The notes beneath the pieces are model-generated. The model searched no databases and was not told the origin of the DNA. It worked only from the letters and a program-made list of their open reading frames with translations. The position numbers were made by a program, and so were the translations under genes. Below are positions 32,863 through 44,963 of a stretch of DNA of 64,000 nucleotides, one piece after another (the first letter of the stretch is position 1; each line of letters begins with the position of its first letter). The DNA is taken from contig NC_135164.1 of assembly GCF_050948215.1 (NCBI RefSeq), forward strand, positions 5,895,116 through 5,959,115. The letters run 5' to 3'. This DNA is from Halictus rubicundus. Lineage: Eukaryota; Arthropoda; Insecta; Hymenoptera; Halictidae.

Positions 32863-35800
32863 ATAATGAACGAACGTCCCCTATGCAAATTTCGTCCATT
32901 ATAGAGGGACCTTGTAACGGTCCTCGTGCGACGTTATTTCACGTGACAAGCCCGTCACCTTCCTTGAGGAACGCGGCCTCGCTTTTCAACCCCTTTTGAT
33001 AATAAATCCCTGTTAACCTCTTAGACGTGTGCAACTGGCATACTCGCCACGAAGAAACGGCAACATTATGTGCTACGGTGCCAACAATGTAATTGCTACA
33101 CTGCGAATCTCTGCGTAAAATGAAAATTTTAGGTATATAGAAATTTCTTTTCCTCTTTATGGATTTTACGCAAATTTATAAATATAAGATGCAGGAGTTG
33201 GTGTCGTTTAAAACAATGGGCAGATTAAAACAAGCTAATAATGTTGATCTAGTACTTATTCAACTTATTCGGATTATTAAAGAAAGAAATTTATACGTGG
33301 CTACTATTTCTTGCAGACAGTTCTCATTTTGTAGAAAGATGCATAGTCTAGCAGTTACATTTTTATGTATTAAATGTTATATATAATAGTAAACGGTAAC
33401 TATGAATTTTATATATTTATAGGATAAAGTCATTTAAGATACTAAAAAGATTTATGCAGGATGAAATATTATTTTCTTTTTATTCAGACTATTACTATTT
33501 ATTATTGGGATTGAAGTTTTTAGAAGCTAGAGTATATTCGTAGATTTCAGACATTATAGAATTATTTTAGACAATGTTGAAATAGGAAAATCAAGTACAA
33601 AATTAAAAATTTATATAAGGTTGCATCTGCTTCCAAAAAATCAATTTCACAAAAATGAACAAGGGAAACTGATATTACCAAGGTCTGATAATCAAGAGGC
33701 TTCTTTCTATTTTAATAAAAATTGTTACGATTCATGTTACCATTGAAGTTTAATTAAAATACGTTTACCTTTAGCCCAAGAGAAAATAATGTACAACTCG
33801 ACGATACGTTTTAAGAATAAAAGTCCTTTCAGAGCCTGTTACGGTTTGTTTAAAATGTATTTCTTTCTTTCGGAGTGCGAACAATGGCACAATGAGAGGC
33901 GAAGTTCGTCAAACATATGCGAAACGAAGCGTCCAGGTTTTATCTGAGGCATTCACCTGCATCAGCTCGCTAATTTTTTCTTTTTCTCCAGAAAGAAAAA
34001 GTTGTGACGAAGAGCCTAGAGGGGCATGTGACTAAAAATTGTTTACCTATTGTCTAGCTTCCACGAACTATTTGCATGATGTTAATTAGTGTCGAGGCAC
34101 GGTCAGCGCGAGGCGCGCGCACTTATCTGATATTGATCTTTCGATCCTGATATCATTGTTCACCGGGGACTACATATTCAATGGCGTCAAGAAACAATTA
34201 TAACTGTTATCCGCGCGGAGCCTGTTTATAGCGATCTCCATATAATAGCGTGTGCGCGAGCGTGGAAAGTTGAAGGTGGTGTATAATTTCCACCAATTAA
34301 CATCGACTTCTAAATGTCAGTAAATGGTGGATAATCATGTGCAAATGATATATGTCGCGTTAGTTAAAAGTTAACATCTTTGTCAATTTTTTAGACTTTT
34401 GCTGCTAAGAACGGGTTTTGTGTCTGGCAATTCGACCAGGGTTTTCCGGCTACCCGATTGCTATTATGGCGGTGAACTGGGTGGACCGTTTGCGTCCACC
34501 ACCCGCACGCGTTTAGGCTCACAATCCGTCGGGAATTAAAAGCGAGCCGGAACAGATACGTTGACACGCGCATACATTAGCGAGCGAACATCTGTCGGCG
34601 GGCAAAACGTGATAGACGGCCCTAATAGGGTCAGTACAATGGCTGAATGCCACCTTGAGAACTTGGAGTGATCCAAGGTTGCGGATGAAAGAACAATTTT
34701 CATTTTTACTATAAATTCGACACACCTTGCATCGTCAATTAAATCAATAAAACATTCGAGGACACGATAGAAAAAGTTTTCCTGTTTCAAATTATTATAA
34801 CCTAGGAGTTTAAGGGCCACGATTTGTTTAACCCTCGACTGGCGGGGAGTTGCAAACTTTCCATCTAAATTCTAATTTCCTAGCAGGCAGTTGAAACCGT
34901 TAGCTAGCTGTATCAAGATCAATAAGGCGATCAACGTAGATCTCAAACAAGTAGGTTAAAAAAATATCAGGATTTGGCCGCAAAATGCATTCATTTTAAG
35001 AAGGTTAAGACTAGAATTTCCCATGAAAATTAGCGAATTTGTTGACTGATTCTTTATAGGAGAATCTTTGTGATTTTTGAGATTGTAGAGTGAAAAATTG
35101 GAAATGTTTCTTTGTTGAAAAAACAGATCTACGGATAAGAATGATTCCCAGCTGAATTTGTTCCCCGAGGAGGGCCAAAATCCTCGAATTTACTGCTTCG
35201 ATCTTGCCGGTCCTTTACCGAATCCCCTGGTAAACGAGATTCGATGAGACCGTGTACCAATGAGATCGATAGTCTCCCCCTACAGATGGTACTGTCTTCC
35301 ACGCCTGTAAGCATGCAACTGGAACTACACCTCTGTGCGGAGACCGGTTCCCCTGAAAGGATGCTACCATCTCGTCCTGCCATTGTGATGCAATCGTTCT
35401 ACAGGCGCGGTCTTGTAATTGTATCTCCAGGGACCGTGCTAGTCTCGAAATTACAGAAAATTTTTAAACGGTGTTCCCTCATCCCATAGAATTCTCAAAT
35501 ACTAAGAACACTATTTTCACTTTATCTCGAATTTCCATAATATGATATTTTGCTGTGAAATTGTGCAGCAAATTGTACCATATTTTATTTTAGACTGTAA
35601 CTCGCTGAATTTTATCGTGAAAAAATGACATTTGCAATTAGCACTAGGTCAAACTAGCACTAAAAATGACTAATTTTTATTGCTTTCTAATGGATTGAAA
35701 GTTATGACGAAAATGAGCAGATCTAATTTAGGAAATTGAAACGATCGAAACAATTTCAGAATTTCTAGCTTATTGAAGTTATTAGAGAAATAATGAAGTT

Positions 35801-36359
35801 TCTATTTGATTCTTCGCTCTTGCAATTCCTGTAGAATATTTTTACTCTCCATAAGGGTCCGGCAGTCTAGTCATAGTAGTTGGAATAAAATTCTTTAAAG
35901 AATCCTTAAATAATTTACCACTTTTTGTCAATGTATCATATCGTTCTTATAAAAATTTAATCTGCTATTAAATACGAATTGCTGTTCGTTCGTGAGAAAT
36001 CGGTTCGAGCCGCGCAAAGGTCGCTTCGGATCGTGGTTCCTTAAACGTGGTATGATCGCGGGCTCTGTTAACGTTAATACGCCGGGTAAAACAACAAAAG
36101 AAGGAAGATTTTGTTTAAAAGAGGATCTCCGCGAGAGGTTTCTTTTTGCGGCGTAGGATAGGAGCCAGCGAGACCACGAAGAAGAGCCATCCAGTCGGAT
36201 ATCGACGGGGCAGATGAACTACCAATAACTCAATGTGCGCTTATAAACTGATCAGACTTCCAACCCACTCTCCTCTCCCACCTTCCATCTCCGTACAATC
36301 CTCGAGACCTTCGACTCGACCCCGTTCCAATAGCTCCAAGTTCCTCTTATGCCCTCCAT
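32863..36359. other. No recognisable gene
   Basis: 33100-33830 is AT-rich. 34080-34330 has GATA-type words (TTATCTGATA at 34123). 34820 onward has TTAACCCTCGACTGGCGGGG, one isolated terminus-like sequence resembling family B. 35638-35700 (TTAGCACTAGGTC, CACTAAAAATGACTA) looks like a broken family A fragment. No supported frame. Confidence 0.45.
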
Positions 36360-36425
36360 GACGACGACGACGACGACGAAGACGACGACGACGAAGACGA
36401 CGACGAAGACGACGACGACGACGAC
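36360..36425. repeat. (GAC)n/(GAA) trinucleotide repeat
   Basis: Twenty-two trinucleotides, mostly GAC with three GAA variants. On the minus strand it reads as poly-Arg inside a chance frame. Confidence 0.97.
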
Positions 36426-36679
36426 ATATTACTTGAGACTCCTTCGGCAGAGAGTGAAATGCAAGCGAATTTACCGCACGATTTAACATCCCCTCCGACC
36501 TACGGGCACGAATCTGCCTTCTCCCACGTATTCGTTGCGTAAGGGGGTGGGTGGAGGATCGAGAAAAAATCGGGAATCGTAAACGGGGGTTAACCGAGTT
36601 ACCTATGCCCAAATTTCGACCGGCGACCTTCCATTTACCTGTACAGTGCAGCCAAAAAGTACAGTAGACTGCCGATAAC

Positions 36680-36747
36680 AAATTGTTCAAGAAGACTGCA
36701 TGTGTGCACCTTCTGTGCTAGTAAGTATGCAGTCTTGAACAATTTTT
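36680..36747 (+). other. Short hairpin resembling a microRNA precursor
   Basis: Left arm AAATTGTTCAAGAAGACTGC and right arm GCAGTCTTGAACAATTTTT pair over about 19 bp with a 3-nt bulge and a loop of about 25 nt. Size and shape fit a pre-miRNA, but the sequence matches no miRNA I know, and a small decayed MITE is as likely. Confidence 0.3.
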
Positions 36748-39000
36748 TAGACATTTATTGTAGATTTAATGACGCGAAAAATATATATTATATATTGACT
36801 TTTTAATGAGTTTGACATGTAGCAATTTAATTTTGTAGTAAAATTATATTTCCTTATCAATCTTACTAAGCGGTATCTCAGTAGTATTTGTTGAAAAAAT
36901 GGGCTAATACCATTGATCCTATATCAGATGTATGTCTATGGGGTTTTGTCTAATACATGTATTTTAAATTTTGTATTAAACTAGACAAAACACACCTGTT
37001 TATGTCGTCAGAAGGGAAAGAACTATCAAAAAACTATCAAAAAAAAAAAAAGGAAATGAAAATACAATTCATTATCTACAAAATACCTAAATTGGCCCAA
37101 TGAATTTGCTTAATAAACTGTCTGAATAAATTCATTTAGTAAATTCACACAATAAATTGAGGAATTAATTTGCCCAATAATTTCACGAATTAATTTGCAC
37201 ACCAAATATTGTATTCACGCTTTCAATAAATGCGATTATACAGGGTTGATGATGTCCATGTCAAAGTTGTTTCTAAACGGCTATCAGATGGAAATAAATA
37301 AAACGCGTCGTAACTCGTTTAGAAGAAGAATGCGAATTTTTCTTCACACATGAGGAGATGTGTGTAAAAATGTAATTAGCATTTACAAATATACGAAATT
37401 AAATTATGTATCAATCTTAAGTTGTGGACAGTGTTGTTTTGGAGATATCGGACCACCAATAAACTGCGGTGATAGCGTATCGAATGCCGCAGCTATGATG
37501 CGATAAAAGACCGGTAGTGGTAATCGGTCATCGAAGCGATGATAAATCAATGTAAGAGTACCGTATTAATAATATACAGTGTGAGCCACGAGAAATGGAG
37601 CAGTTGAACAATTCAGACGAAAGATGTAAGCTGATATCCCAGGCGCAAAAATTAAAATAACTTTTAACTTGACAAAATACAGTATAGTTTTTTCGTAATT
37701 CATTTTGATGGGGCTTTGAACAACCTTTGCTATACGACTTTACGTTATTTTTAAGGTTGCTTAGTGTATTTATCATGTTTTAATTTCAGACAGAGGTAAA
37801 ACATCAATGAAAGAAGAAGATGAATAAAATTTTGCTAATTATTTTACGGAAAATAAATTCTTCGTACATTAATTCTCGTTTAGAGATATCACATTTCATT
37901 CGCACGTGTTCGATTTTGCATTGACTCAATCTCACCTTTGTCTCGCGATGAAGACATCAATGAAAAGAAGTTGTAACGCGCCTTCTTTGCTTCTTCAAGT
38001 ATGCATGTCTAATTGAATTCTAATGAGATGAAATTCTGAAGAGGCAGTCCAATGAATGCATACGTATTCGAGCAACAATTACAAAGCAACGAACAAGCTG
38101 TCAAATGACCGTACAAATCGAAAGAGTTACGTGGGACGTCAATCTGATAGACCTTTGCGTAACAAACAAATATTTTCACACCGTGTGGACATATATTTTA
38201 CCATTAACAACACCAAATATCAGATCAATTTTTCTACCGATAGCTGAACAACATCTTTCGCGTGAAAAGCGTGTCAAATTAACGCGAGGGACATATAAGA
38301 GTTAAGAGTCACTATGTACATTTGATATTGGAGCGAACAAATTGCTATTTTTAATCGCAAAAAATTCTTTGCTTTACGTGCCACCATGTGCATATGTATC
38401 AGCTGAAACCAGATAGCGAACATCGGGTTCCGGGCTCCGGAAAAATCATGTTCCTACATCGCGTGGAAAATAGACGGCGTTATTAATGGCCAGACGTACT
38501 CCATACAAGTGTTTCTAATTAACCGTACAAATTGACATGTTGCCGCTCGGTGAAAAACCGTTCTCGATCGGGACTTGAACAAATTGGACTCGATTTCTAG
38601 GATACACCGTGGCCGTTTCCTGCCCGCGGAAATAAGATCACGGTGACGGGCCGGCCATTAGTCCGCGACTTTTTTCGAGAACAGAGAATAGATTAGAACG
38701 GAACAGGCTGCTGGACCGATTACCGAGCATAATGACGCTTGATTGAGAAACTCGAAAAGAGTGTATTACCCACTGAAACATCGTCCCGGGAGCGTACCGC
38801 CGCTCGCCGGTGATCTGCGTGCAAGAAAAATGACGTGTCGTTCGCAGGTGTGCCTGTGAGTAATCTACTGCGGCCTTGATGAGTTAGTAACAAGGAATAT
38901 TATTAAAGAAATATTGTTTTACTACCGGAACGGCCTCCGACGATAGCTCACCGCGTTGATAAATACGACGTCACCGTTGAAAAAACAATCCCATTTACAG
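36748..39000. other. No recognisable gene
   Basis: AT-rich to 38300. 36940-36992 has a small inverted repeat (GTTTTGTCTAATAC with GTATTAAACTAGACAAAAC). 38400-38900 is GC-balanced. No supported frame. Confidence 0.45.
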
Positions 39001-39084
39001 ATTGCATCACTGCCGAGATATACCTACGAAGATGAAATTATTTGCGCTGTAGAAAAAGTAGCAACGATTAGTATCGCTGCGAGG
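39001..39084 (+). CDS. Candidate 84-nt internal exon
   Basis: The segment lies between ATCCCATTTACAG (ending 39000) and AGG/GTGAGT (donor at 39085-39090). Its length is exactly 28 codons, and one frame is fully open, reading PRYTYEDEIICAVEKVATI. Splice sites are good on both sides. Codon use is AT-rich and the segment is short, so chance is a serious alternative. Confidence 0.25.
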
Positions 39085-39473
39085 GTGAGTATTTACGACG
39101 CCATTTGTCTTATTGGCCTCGCTGGATACCGAAAAAACCACTGTCTCCGCGACACAGACGCATAAATTTCGCGGAAACCGATACCGTATCACGAATTTAT
39201 TTTAAACCATGGCCGACACGTTTGTCAAAATAATCGCCCGATGGTGGGGCAATTTTTGTTACTATCAGCAGCACGTGGTTGGATAAATGCGCTTTAGAAA
39301 TTGAAGCAACAGGTGCTATAAACGCCGCAATAACTGGCAAGCTCTGTAGTGATTTCTACAATTTTCTTTAATACGTCAAAATCTGCAAGAGTTGGTTGCC
39401 AAGACGCAAAGAAGGAGGTTGAATTTATTGGATAACTTTCATATGCACTTTTATGTGCAGAAAGTATTTCTGC
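39085..39473. other. No recognisable gene
   Basis: Balanced DNA between the candidate exon and a family A element. Confidence 0.5.
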
Positions 39474-39698
39474 TTAACACTAGGGTTACGGGACCCGTCA
39501 AAATGGCGGATTCGAATATTTTTAATTTAGGATTATTGAGATTCTGAAGATCCATCTACGTGGAATCACTCAACAAACTTATTTCCTTAGGTATATATTC
39601 TTTAAAAAACGGCTGAAAACTTGGAAAGACACATTCTTCTTACTTTTATAAAGTAATGTAAAATACTCGCCTTTAATGCTCCGTAAATCTAGTGTTAA
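39474..39698 (+). mobile_element. TTAA-flanked MITE, family A copy 4
   Basis: Left end TTAACACTAGGGTTACGGGA, right end TCCGTAAATCTAGTGTTAA. The interior shares CCCGTCAAAATGGCGGATTC and TTTCCTTAGGTATATATTC with copy 3. 225 bp. A second terminus-like scrap (GTCACTTTTAGTACCGCGTA) sits at 39886-39905. Confidence 0.87.
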
Positions 39699-41186
39699 AG
39701 ATATTGCTCGCAATTGCTACGAAAAAGATAAAGGTAACAATTTTTAATGCAATCTTAGCTTAGACTTGTAATTTCACTTTTAAATCAATTTTATGCAAAC
39801 CATATTCACAATAGCATTGTGAAGAGGTTGATATTTGGTAAAAAATGTTGTGATTTTCTCATCTCTACAACGCAATGTTAAAAAGTCACTTTTAGTACCG
39901 CGTAAACGTTAATGTCACGGTGGACAATCGGACACAGCATGCGCAACGAGCTAACAAACGAAAGCCATCAAAATCATCGAGAAGTAATATTTCCCGGACG
40001 CGATCATTCCGTCCCGTCGGATTGGTAAAATGTCACGCCGCGGGGAAAACGGGAGAAAAGGGAATCCGAAACGCGGCGCTGAGATTACGCGAAAGAAGAG
40101 CAGTGGATATTCGGAGTGGAAGAAAGACTTAGCAGCTTGTCGGGCAGAGTTATGCGAGATGAACGACGTAAATATGCGCCTCTGCCATGCTTCGGCTATG
40201 AAGACCCGCCGGAAGAGGTGCACCGGGGGTGGGGGCGGGGGGTGTAGCGCGGTGGAGGGGCGGAGGAGAGGAGATAAAGGAAGTTCTCGTACGTAGGTAC
40301 AAGCGGAGGTTTCGAGATACAAAAGGCTAGGCGAGAAGGAAGGTGGTTAGGAGCTAGTCGTAAACAACTGTCGAACACAATCTCCTAATGCACGCCTCTT
40401 CTTTGGCACACGGGACACCTCTCCGCCCCCGCTCCCCGCCTTCACCCCCAGACCGACGACCCCCCATCTAGATCGCGCAGCCCCCGTTCGGTAATAGGAA
40501 GTTATATTCGCGGGATTCACGAGAGACCGGTGCCGCCGAACTTATCTTTCGCAGCGCTTTTTTGCCGGGCTTCGGCGAACGGGCCCGTAAACATAACATT
40601 CCGACTCGTGAAATTTATATGGATGCATCCTCCTCCATTTTTCTGTCTCGGCGATCGGCGACTGTTGGCGCGCGTGTGTGTGCGTGAAAGTTTCAGTCTT
40701 CTTCCATCGTTCATGCAGCGAGTTTGAGCAGAAAGCTTGTCTAATTCTTTCGAGAAAACTTGAACGACAAATAGAATTGCAGGGACTTTTGCTGAAATTT
40801 GTCGCTGCACGAACACTGTATATACCAGAGCTGCTCAACAGCCCCAGTGTCGCCAGATGAGGGGAAGGAGCACGAATCAAGGGGAAAAGTTACCCCCTCT
40901 CTGCCGGTAACGGAGTGTGCACGACAGAGAGGGAACACGCATCACGTGACCCGGCCGCGTGGTAGAAGGGGAAGTTAGAGTGGGGGAACAAGTCTTGATC
41001 TGGCGAGCGACTTAGCGGAGTGGGCGTGGCATGCCCAGGGCAAGAAAATCGCTGCCCGTAATTAATAGCTCGACAACAAAGCGTTTCAGAATTGGCGAAG
41101 AAAAAAGGAGCTTAAAATCACCTCTTTCTTTTTCCTACACTCTTTCTGGGACACCCTGTACACGGAACGTCAAATAGTTTGGAACA
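39699..41186. other. No recognisable gene; G-run motif at 40225-40242
   Basis: 40225-40242 has G-runs of 5, 5 and 6 separated by single bases, a potential quadruplex. On the minus strand at 41141-41160 there is TACAGGGTGTCCCAGAAAGA, a terminal motif shared by several arthropod mobile elements; no partner end is visible. Confidence 0.45.
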
Positions 41187-41391
41187 TGAACACTTTGATC
41201 GCCAAATTAGAAACCCTCAAAATTCCATATAATCGAAGTAAGTTATTTAATGAAATAAAAATTGAAAAGAATTAAATGTATGACACCGAGTAGTCCTCCA
41301 ACTTTCTTGCGTATTACAGATGCTAATCAAGTTTGGTACAATGAATACATCAACGTAAAAATTCATTTTAAAACCTGCACAAATAATTCCG
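41187..41391 (+). mobile_element. TTAA-type MITE, family C, left-end fragment
   Basis: It starts TGAACACTTTGATCGCCAAA and runs parallel to 6347-6552, sharing TTATTTAATGAAATAAAAAT, GTAGTCCTCCAACTTTCTTG and ACGTAAAAATTCATT, then breaks off before the right terminus. Confidence 0.7.
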
Positions 41392-42913
41392 TCTCCCACA
41401 TATGACGTAGTATTGAACGTGTGTTAATGGGAAAAAATAAATATTGGAATGATAGAATTGAAGAATGAAATTTCCGGTATAAATGGGTTATCACAGCGGA
41501 GGGTAAAGATTTGTTGGTGTAGGAGCATCGACTTTCGCAGTTCATTATTCAAGGCTGATTGAAAAATAAGAGGAAGCGATTAGGTCAGAAGTCAGATCGC
41601 ATCTCGACGCGGTAGGATCTGATCGGTGTGATGGTACGCGTGGGTATAGAGAAGTTTGAAGCGGAATGACGACGAAACGCGATGTCGTCAATTAGATCGG
41701 GGCCGCGGAGCATATCGCGTGCCGAGCCGCAAAGAATCTCCCCGTCAGCCTATTACATTCAAATGGTCCGCCTGTAAATAAGAGTAGCGCATCCGCTTGT
41801 ATCATTAGTCGTGGCAAGTGGAACCGTACACGGAAATAGAGCAGGGACGCACTCGATTACGGTTTATCGGTTCTGGATCCTCGAGAGTGTTGGATCGTTC
41901 GAGCCGAACGAGTCGGCGCGACGCGACGCGACGCGGTTTAATGCGATTTAGAATAAATACGGGACGCGCGCGACTCGCGGCGGTTTGGTTACGGATAATT
42001 GACTTCGGACACACCGTGCGCGTCGTCTCAAAGGAGGTGCAAACCTGTTCGGCAAACTTTTCGAACAGGAAGCCGAGTTTCGCGGCTTTTTGCTCGCGAA
42101 AATGAGACAAATGGATGGCCGGGACAGGCTGCAAACTATACATTAGCGATCGTATTTTCCACGGTACATTACGCGTTTTTGTATAACGGTGGATAGCGCG
42201 GCGAGAAAAAAATCCTACGGCGCGAAACTCGAACGATTTATAACCGCGCAGAAACGATTTTGTAACCAGATTCCCACTGCAGAAAATGAGCTATCCGCCT
42301 TTACATGGGAACAGTAAATGGGTTCGTATCAAATAGAAATAATAAGCTGTCGATGATTTATTAACCGCCGTTTTATTGGATCTCCTTCGTTTAATTATAG
42401 ACGCCTATTCCCGGCGTTTCAACTATGCGGATTCCGCTTTGTATCGAAAACAACGTTCGCAGAAGTGGAAACACACCTGGAAAATATTGCAGGTTCTCCC
42501 GCAAGCTTTCACGGAGTGTGTCGAAAGTTTTCAACCTCATTGATTTATGTTTAAACATTTCAGTTATATTTATGATAATGGACGGCGCGCTTTTCATGTA
42601 AATTGTTGTCTTGAGCAGCTGGAAAAATTCCAACAGAATAAGATATTTTAAAAATGTTGCTACGGCACGGCGGAGTGCTGAACACGTCCTCGCAGTAGGC
42701 ACAATTTTACATCGCAATAGACACAAGTTTAAATCCCTTTTTAACCCTTCGAAATTAAATATAAATTAAATATTCTCTATACTTGAATAATCCATCTCTA
42801 GGGGATCTAGTAATTTTTATGTTAGCCATTAGGTCCTCCTTATGGAAAAATTATTCTGCACAACTAAACATAAATCTATTGAGTTTCACTAATAAGACCA
42901 CGGAATACACAAT
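41392..42913. other. No recognisable gene
   Basis: Balanced DNA with a GC-rich core at 41560-42250. No supported frame. Confidence 0.45.
41917..41935. repeat. (GCGAC)n pentanucleotide repeat
   Basis: About 3.8 units of GCGAC. The same pentamer forms a longer array at 50974. Confidence 0.85.
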
Positions 42914-43707
42914 GTTGCAACGAACTCTGCATCTTTCTAAAACGAATAATAACCGAATGCTATATCAAATTGACAAAATGAAATCACTACCAGCCCCACT
43001 GGTAGAAAACTGAGCAGGGATGTTCAGCTTTTGAAACGCTAAACGCGATCGTGTTGCAACCGTGCACACGTGCACAGCATTGCAACAAACCTGTGTAATT
43101 AAAACATTTTGGAGAACAAAACTGGAAAATCGTTGCGTATCGCAAACTCTTCTCACAGAGTCGATGCAATCGCGGAGATAAGTTGTGCGATTTCATGGGC
43201 GCCGCGTCCGCACGCATGTAGCTGGCTTTGATTTTTTTATCGAATATAAATTGGAATCATATTCTACAGATTAGCGGTGTTGCTGGAGTTCGTCAGTCCC
43301 GAAAGATAAAGATGCGAGAATTGGTTCCCACAATTTCGTTGCAACTGCACAGCATGCGGGACACGAGACATAAGAAATCAGCAGCCGCGACGGAGTTGCA
43401 TACATTGCAACCAGGAAGTTCCCAAGTTTATCGCTCGGCGCGAGGACTGGACTCTATTAACTCGCGAACGAAGCAATCGTGTGTCGGCAAATGCATCGCC
43501 ACGAGAAATTAAAGATTGCCGACAAAAAAAAAAGAAAGAAGAAAAAATAATACAAGTCAATCGTGTCCGGCGGAAGGGCGGGGAGGATCAGATAATATTG
43601 CAACAGTGTTCCAGGGGCGGCCTGTCCGGCGCAGGTGCATCCGATGATTTAAGCGCGCACAAAGTAGACGGCCAATAAAGGGAATATGCAGGGTTGATGC
43701 TTGCAAC
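42914..43707. promoter_or_regulatory. Cluster of seven TTGCAAC motifs
   Basis: TTGCAAC occurs at about 42915, 43054, 43080, 43339, 43405, 43598 and 43701. Three are the palindrome GTTGCAAC (42914, 43053, 43338). This is far denser than the rest of the window. It could be a binding-site cluster (RFX- or C/EBP-like half-sites) or a decayed repeat. Confidence 0.3.
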
Positions 43708-43846
43708 CTTTTTGCTCGCCTGTTGTCCCTGCACCACGTATGGATACGAGAGCGATCAACTGGTCGTTAGCATGAAAAATTCAACTTTGATTGTATACCG
43801 TTCCCCTGCAAAATTATCGACTGCAGAAACATTGATGCAACCTTAA
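43697..43846 (+). CDS. Small ORF with a signal-peptide-like start
   Basis: ATG at 43697, TAA at 43844-43846, 49 residues. It begins MLATFLLACCPCTTYG, a hydrophobic stretch followed by small residues and a polar remainder (SDQLVVSMKNSTLIVYRS). The start context is poor and no splice sites or relatives are visible. It overlaps a region of repeated TTGCAAC words, so it is probably chance. Confidence 0.15.
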   Translation: MLATFLLACCPCTTYGYESDQLVVSMKNSTLIVYRSPAKLSTAETLMQP

Positions 43847-43850
43847 TATT

Positions 43851-44200
43851 CAGAGAATAGTCCGATGAAAATGAGACAGACTCCCTCGGCAGATCTATTA
43901 CTAATACGCGATGCAATCGCTGTTAAATCGTGGAAATGACGGACAATGTAGATAATCGTTGCTCGGGATCACAATAGATTAAAAAGAAACGAGATCGTCA
44001 GTTCCTTGCGAAATTATTGGGTACAGAATAATAATATTCAGGAAATCATCCAGTGAAAATGGATCTCTTGGTAGTCGCTAACACGAAATTATAGACAATG
44101 TGCATAATTGTCTCCCGAGGGACAAATAGATTTGTTTTCGAAGGGACGAATCATAAGATGGGATCGTAAAAAGAGCAGCCTGGAGGAATGCTAGTCGAAT
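43851..44200. repeat. Degenerate tandem duplication, about 188 bp
   Basis: ATATTCAG starts each half (43848 and 44034). Both halves then carry a GTGAAAATG or GATGAAAATG block, CTC(C/T)(C/T)GG(C/T)AG, GACAATGT(A/G)GATAAT or a variant, and AATAGATT(A/T). Substituted throughout. Confidence 0.5.
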
Positions 44201-44861
44201 TAGTATACGTCGAAATGATACTAAATGAATATTGCTATTAAAAGGGGGTGTCCAGTCGCATATAATTCCATCTTTAATTACGCGGCTTAATTAAACGGGC
44301 GATTTAAATCACCGACACTTATCGAATGGGAATACGATGCCGCTTTGATCGATATAAGGGACGTTCGAGATCGAGTCGCCGGCGATTCATACACAGATCG
44401 CTTGGTTCGGCTAGCAAATGGCTCTGTCATAAAGTACGTATTAATTGCTAGTCGGGTCGCGTGCAATTGAAAATGTAGTTTATTATTGATTCATTCGATT
44501 ACCGTCCGAACAACAGAATTCATTTCAGAAACTGTTAGGGCTGCTATTATACTGCTCCCTAATCGATCCCGGCCAATTAAAACGCGGGTTCGTTAAACCA
44601 AATTACAAATTAAATCGCTCTCTTATTAACATTCGGACACGCTGAGAGACGTGCGCTTAATATTTCGAACATTCTGACACTTTCTGCACACCGGATGCAA
44701 TCCATTCAAATTTTTAGAACACTTTCCTTCCAAGTAACAACATAAGAATTTTTATGGAAAAATTGCTGGAAACAAGGGGGTAAATAAAATAATAATTCCA
44801 GTACTGTTCTACATTATTTTTTAAAAATAGTGAAAATGCATCTATCCAAAAGCCATTTCTT
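44201..44861. other. Homeodomain-motif-rich non-coding DNA
   Basis: Many TAATTA/TTAATT, ATCGAT and GATTCATTCGATT words lie between 44250 and 44640, with no repeat copy or frame. This pattern is common in conserved regulatory DNA, but conservation cannot be judged here. Confidence 0.25.
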
Positions 44862-44963
44862 TTACAATATATACCCAAAGAAATGTTGAATAATTTCTCA
44901 TTCGTGCATCTTCACAATTTCGATAATTGTGAATTAAGAATTCTAGAAATAAACCTGGTGTTA
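44862..44963 (-). mobile_element. TTAA-family A fragment, diverged
   Basis: TATATACCCAAAGAAATGTT, AATAATTTCTCATTCGTGCA and AAACCTGGTGTTAA line up with the right half of the 10400 copy. The left half and CGTCATTTTGACGGG block are missing. Confidence 0.6.

Noticed and set aside
36241..36690. 149-residue minus frame with poly-Arg
   Set aside because: The poly-Arg is the (GAC)n repeat read in reverse; no other feature.
37560..37620. ACAGTGTGAGCCACGAGAAA resembling a transposon end
   Set aside because: No matching inverted end or second copy in the window.
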